64,000 nucleotides of DNA. It comes from Anagrus nilaparvatae. Lineage: Eukaryota > Arthropoda > Insecta > Hymenoptera > Mymaridae. Location: contig JAKSXM010000272.1 of the NCBI GenBank assembly GCA_022575985.1, positions 30,087,501 to 30,151,500 of the forward strand, given 5' to 3'. The notes beneath the pieces were generated by a model. That model ran no database searches and was not told where the DNA came from. It saw nothing but the letters and a program-made list of their open reading frames with translations. A program made the translations under genes and the position numbers. Of this stretch, positions 61,933 to 64,000 are shown in pieces (the first letter of the stretch is position 1; every line of letters begins with the position of its first letter).

Positions 61933-62677
61933 AATCAAACAAAAAACATCCTTTGCTCTTACAATATTCTAAAATTTAGCAAGCAATATAAGATTTTAGG
62001 GTTTCTAATTTAGAATTTGGCTTAGAATTCAACCAAAACCATTTCACCATGGCTATGTTCACACAAAATATAAAAAAACTAAAAATTAAACTCATATATA
62101 CGCATTTTATTGATATAATAATGATAACAATAAAAATTGAATTACAAACAGTAATATTTATACGACAATTATTTCATTTACATTAAATTTCAATAATTAA
62201 AACTTTGTAATGTTAAAATACCAAATAAACTGAAATTTAAGTACATGAATAATTTTAATATTAAAAAAAAAAAATATTATATAATAAAAACTTTTCTTTT
62301 TATTCAAAAAGCTTTAAAAAACAAAATAATAAACTTTTTAAAATTCAAGGTGCATTTTAATATTATATGACACACACCAGTTTTTCTTGATCTTTATGTA
62401 AAAATATATTTTTTTATTTTAAGTTTTTTTTTTCTTTTTTCTTAAAACTTTTTTTTTTAGTATATTTTTATCTTGTATTATATAAAAACTTAATATTTGT
62501 TATAAAACTAAGTTTATCACATACTTTTTATTTATATGTTAATAAAGAATTATATTATTAAATATTTGGATTTTTTAAATATTTAATATAAAAATTTATG
62601 GATATTAGCTTGGCAGTTGTTTTAAAAAAAATGACAAAAAATTTTTTCTTATAGGATCGAAAGTTCACTAAAAAAAC

Positions 62678-63263
62678 TTATAACCGGTTTGTGTAAACAC
62701 AACCTAAATGCATGGAACATGTTTACTTCCAAATGAGGACTAGATATAATACAAATGTTACTCAACATTACAATACAATTTTCTATTGTTGTAATTTGTA
62801 ATTATCACCTTACTAGTTGTTAAGATTCTAAAGCCAAACTATTTTGATTCCCTAAACCTGAATTATTATATGATCCTGAACCTGAATTATTCCAAGTCAC
62901 TAAATCGATATTATTCTATGTCCATAAACCTATATTATCCTAAGTCCTTAAGCCCAGATTTTTCAGTCTTTTAAAAGTATTTTATTTATTTATATATACT
63001 TCCCTAATTATTCTAAGTCTTATTTGACCCCCCCCCCCCTTAAATAGGACAAATTTGACCCCCCCCTTAAAAAGGACAAATTTGACCCCCCCCCCCCTTA
63101 AATAGGACAAATTTGACCCCCCCCTTAAAAAGGACAAATTTGACCCCCCCCCCTTAAATAGGACAAATTTGACCCCCCCCCCCTTAAAAAGGACAAATTT
63201 GACCCCCCCCCCCCCTTAATTTTCAAGTTCTGAAGTACCCCCTCCCTATAAACATGTTCCATG
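62678..63263. repeat. Degenerate repeat unit bounded by CATGGAACATGTTT / AAACATGTTCCATG
   Basis: It starts TTATAACCGGTTTGTGTAAA, like the nested inverted repeat at 52297, and ends with AAACATGTTCCATG. The inside has degenerate copies of an ATTATTCTAAGTCC-like unit, also seen at about 52400-52440, and the C-tract minisatellite. Likely a decayed member of the same family as the nested element at 52297-53307. Confidence 0.5.
63024..63219. repeat. Dimeric C-tract minisatellite
   Basis: Seven copies of TTTGAC followed by 7-13 C. They are separated by spacers that alternate strictly between TTAAATAGGACAAA (after tracts 1, 3, 5) and TTAAAAAGGACAAA (after tracts 2, 4, 6), so the true unit is a ~61-bp dimer repeated three times. 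The complementary strand has regularly spaced G-tracts. Confidence 0.9.
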
Positions 63264-63292
63264 TTAAAACCCATGTATTTGAGCTTAAGCTG

Positions 63293-63722
63293 CACTCTAA
63301 AAAGTAACTTTCTAATATTAACAAAAAAATTAGAACATTTTGGAAAAATTAGTAAATTTTCGAAAAAATTTGTAAATATTCGAAAAAAATCGTAAATTTA
63401 CTAAATTTAGTATAGTAACAAAATTCGAGTATTTTCGATTTTTTTTTTTGTGAATTCGCAAGAAAAATTGATAATTTACAATTTTTTTTCGAAAATTTTC
63501 AAAAAATAGTTGTAAATTTACGAAAAATAGTTGTGAATTTACAACTTTTTTCGTAAATTTAAAAAAAAAAAAAATTGAGAGTTCTCCAATTTTTCGATAA
63601 TATACTAAATTTAGTAAATTTACGATTTTTATCGAATATTTACAAAATTTTTTGAAAATTCACTAATTTTTCGAAAAATATCTATTTTTTTTGTAAATCT
63701 AAGAAACTTACTTTTTACAGTG
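63293..63722. mobile_element. 430-bp CACTG-ended element
   Basis: The left terminus CACTCTAAAAAGTAACTTTC mirrors the right terminus, which reverse-complemented is CACTGTAAAAAGTAAGTTTC. The inside is filled with alternating TTCGAAAAAA and GTAAATTTAC-type motifs in both orientations, making much of it self-complementary. TG dinucleotides flank both sides. No coding capacity. Confidence 0.7.
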
Positions 63723-64000
63723 TGGCAATTAAAAATTGAAACTAGTTATTAGACTAATGAATAAAAAAAAAAATGATTAATTATCACATGAAAACAATGA
63801 ATATTAATAATTTTGAATCGATTAGCTATTCTATTGGCAGCGTTTTTTAATTCAGTCAACAGTAGTAAAAAACAGTGTAAACAATTTTAAAATTATTGCA
63901 AAATTGGCCAAAATTGATGTATAGTAAACAGACTTGGAAATTTTTTTATTTTGAATATCAAAAAATTATTTTATTTACTTAATAAATTTAAGTACAATTT
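63723..64000. other. AT-rich sequence to the window edge
   Basis: Nothing recognised. Confidence 0.5.

Overview
The window is AT-rich eukaryotic DNA with short introns (mostly 50-100 bp), GT-AG splice sites and short 3' UTRs. The gene families (ionotropic receptor, IPP-like kelch protein, a halfway/singed-wings-type LRR membrane protein, CP110) point to an insect. The very low GC would suit some hymenopterans or hemipterans, but I cannot name the species. No bacterial, viral or plastid genes were recognised.

The left part (1-37 kb) is gene-dense. In order it holds phosphoserine phosphatase (+), the U-box ubiquitin ligase UBE4A (-), the centriole-capping protein CP110 (-), the DEAD-box rRNA-processing helicase DDX52/Rok1 (+), an LRR transmembrane protein (-), a protein with two ADAR-type dsRNA-binding domains and no deaminase (+), bifunctional CoA synthase (-), an unrecognised single-pass membrane protein with ankyrin-like repeats (+), and a BTB-BACK-kelch protein of the IPP type (+). 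All nine could be joined exon by exon into one open frame with consistent splice phases. Two pairs are head to head with short shared promoter regions (CP110/DDX52, CoA synthase/ankyrin). Three pairs converge (PSP/UBE4A, DDX52/LRR, dsRBD/CoA synthase). They are mostly housekeeping genes and do not form one pathway.

The right part (37-64 kb) is nearly gene-free and full of repeats. It holds a TTAA-flanked piggyBac-like foldback element, CACTG-ended elements with palindromic subterminal repeats, a foldback family with a conserved core that also occurs inside a UBE4A intron, two long tandem arrays of ~156-bp monomers organised as ~468-bp trimers and ending in a hairpin, a LINE fragment between the arrays, a 300-bp palindrome carrying 14 AAGCTT sites, and a dimeric C-tract minisatellite. 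The only gene seen there is a single-exon divergent ionotropic receptor (-) broken by two frameshifts.

The most unusual structures are the higher-order tandem arrays, the AAGCTT palindrome and the C-tract minisatellite. Family assignments for repeats rest on visible termini and target-site duplications only; no database search was possible.
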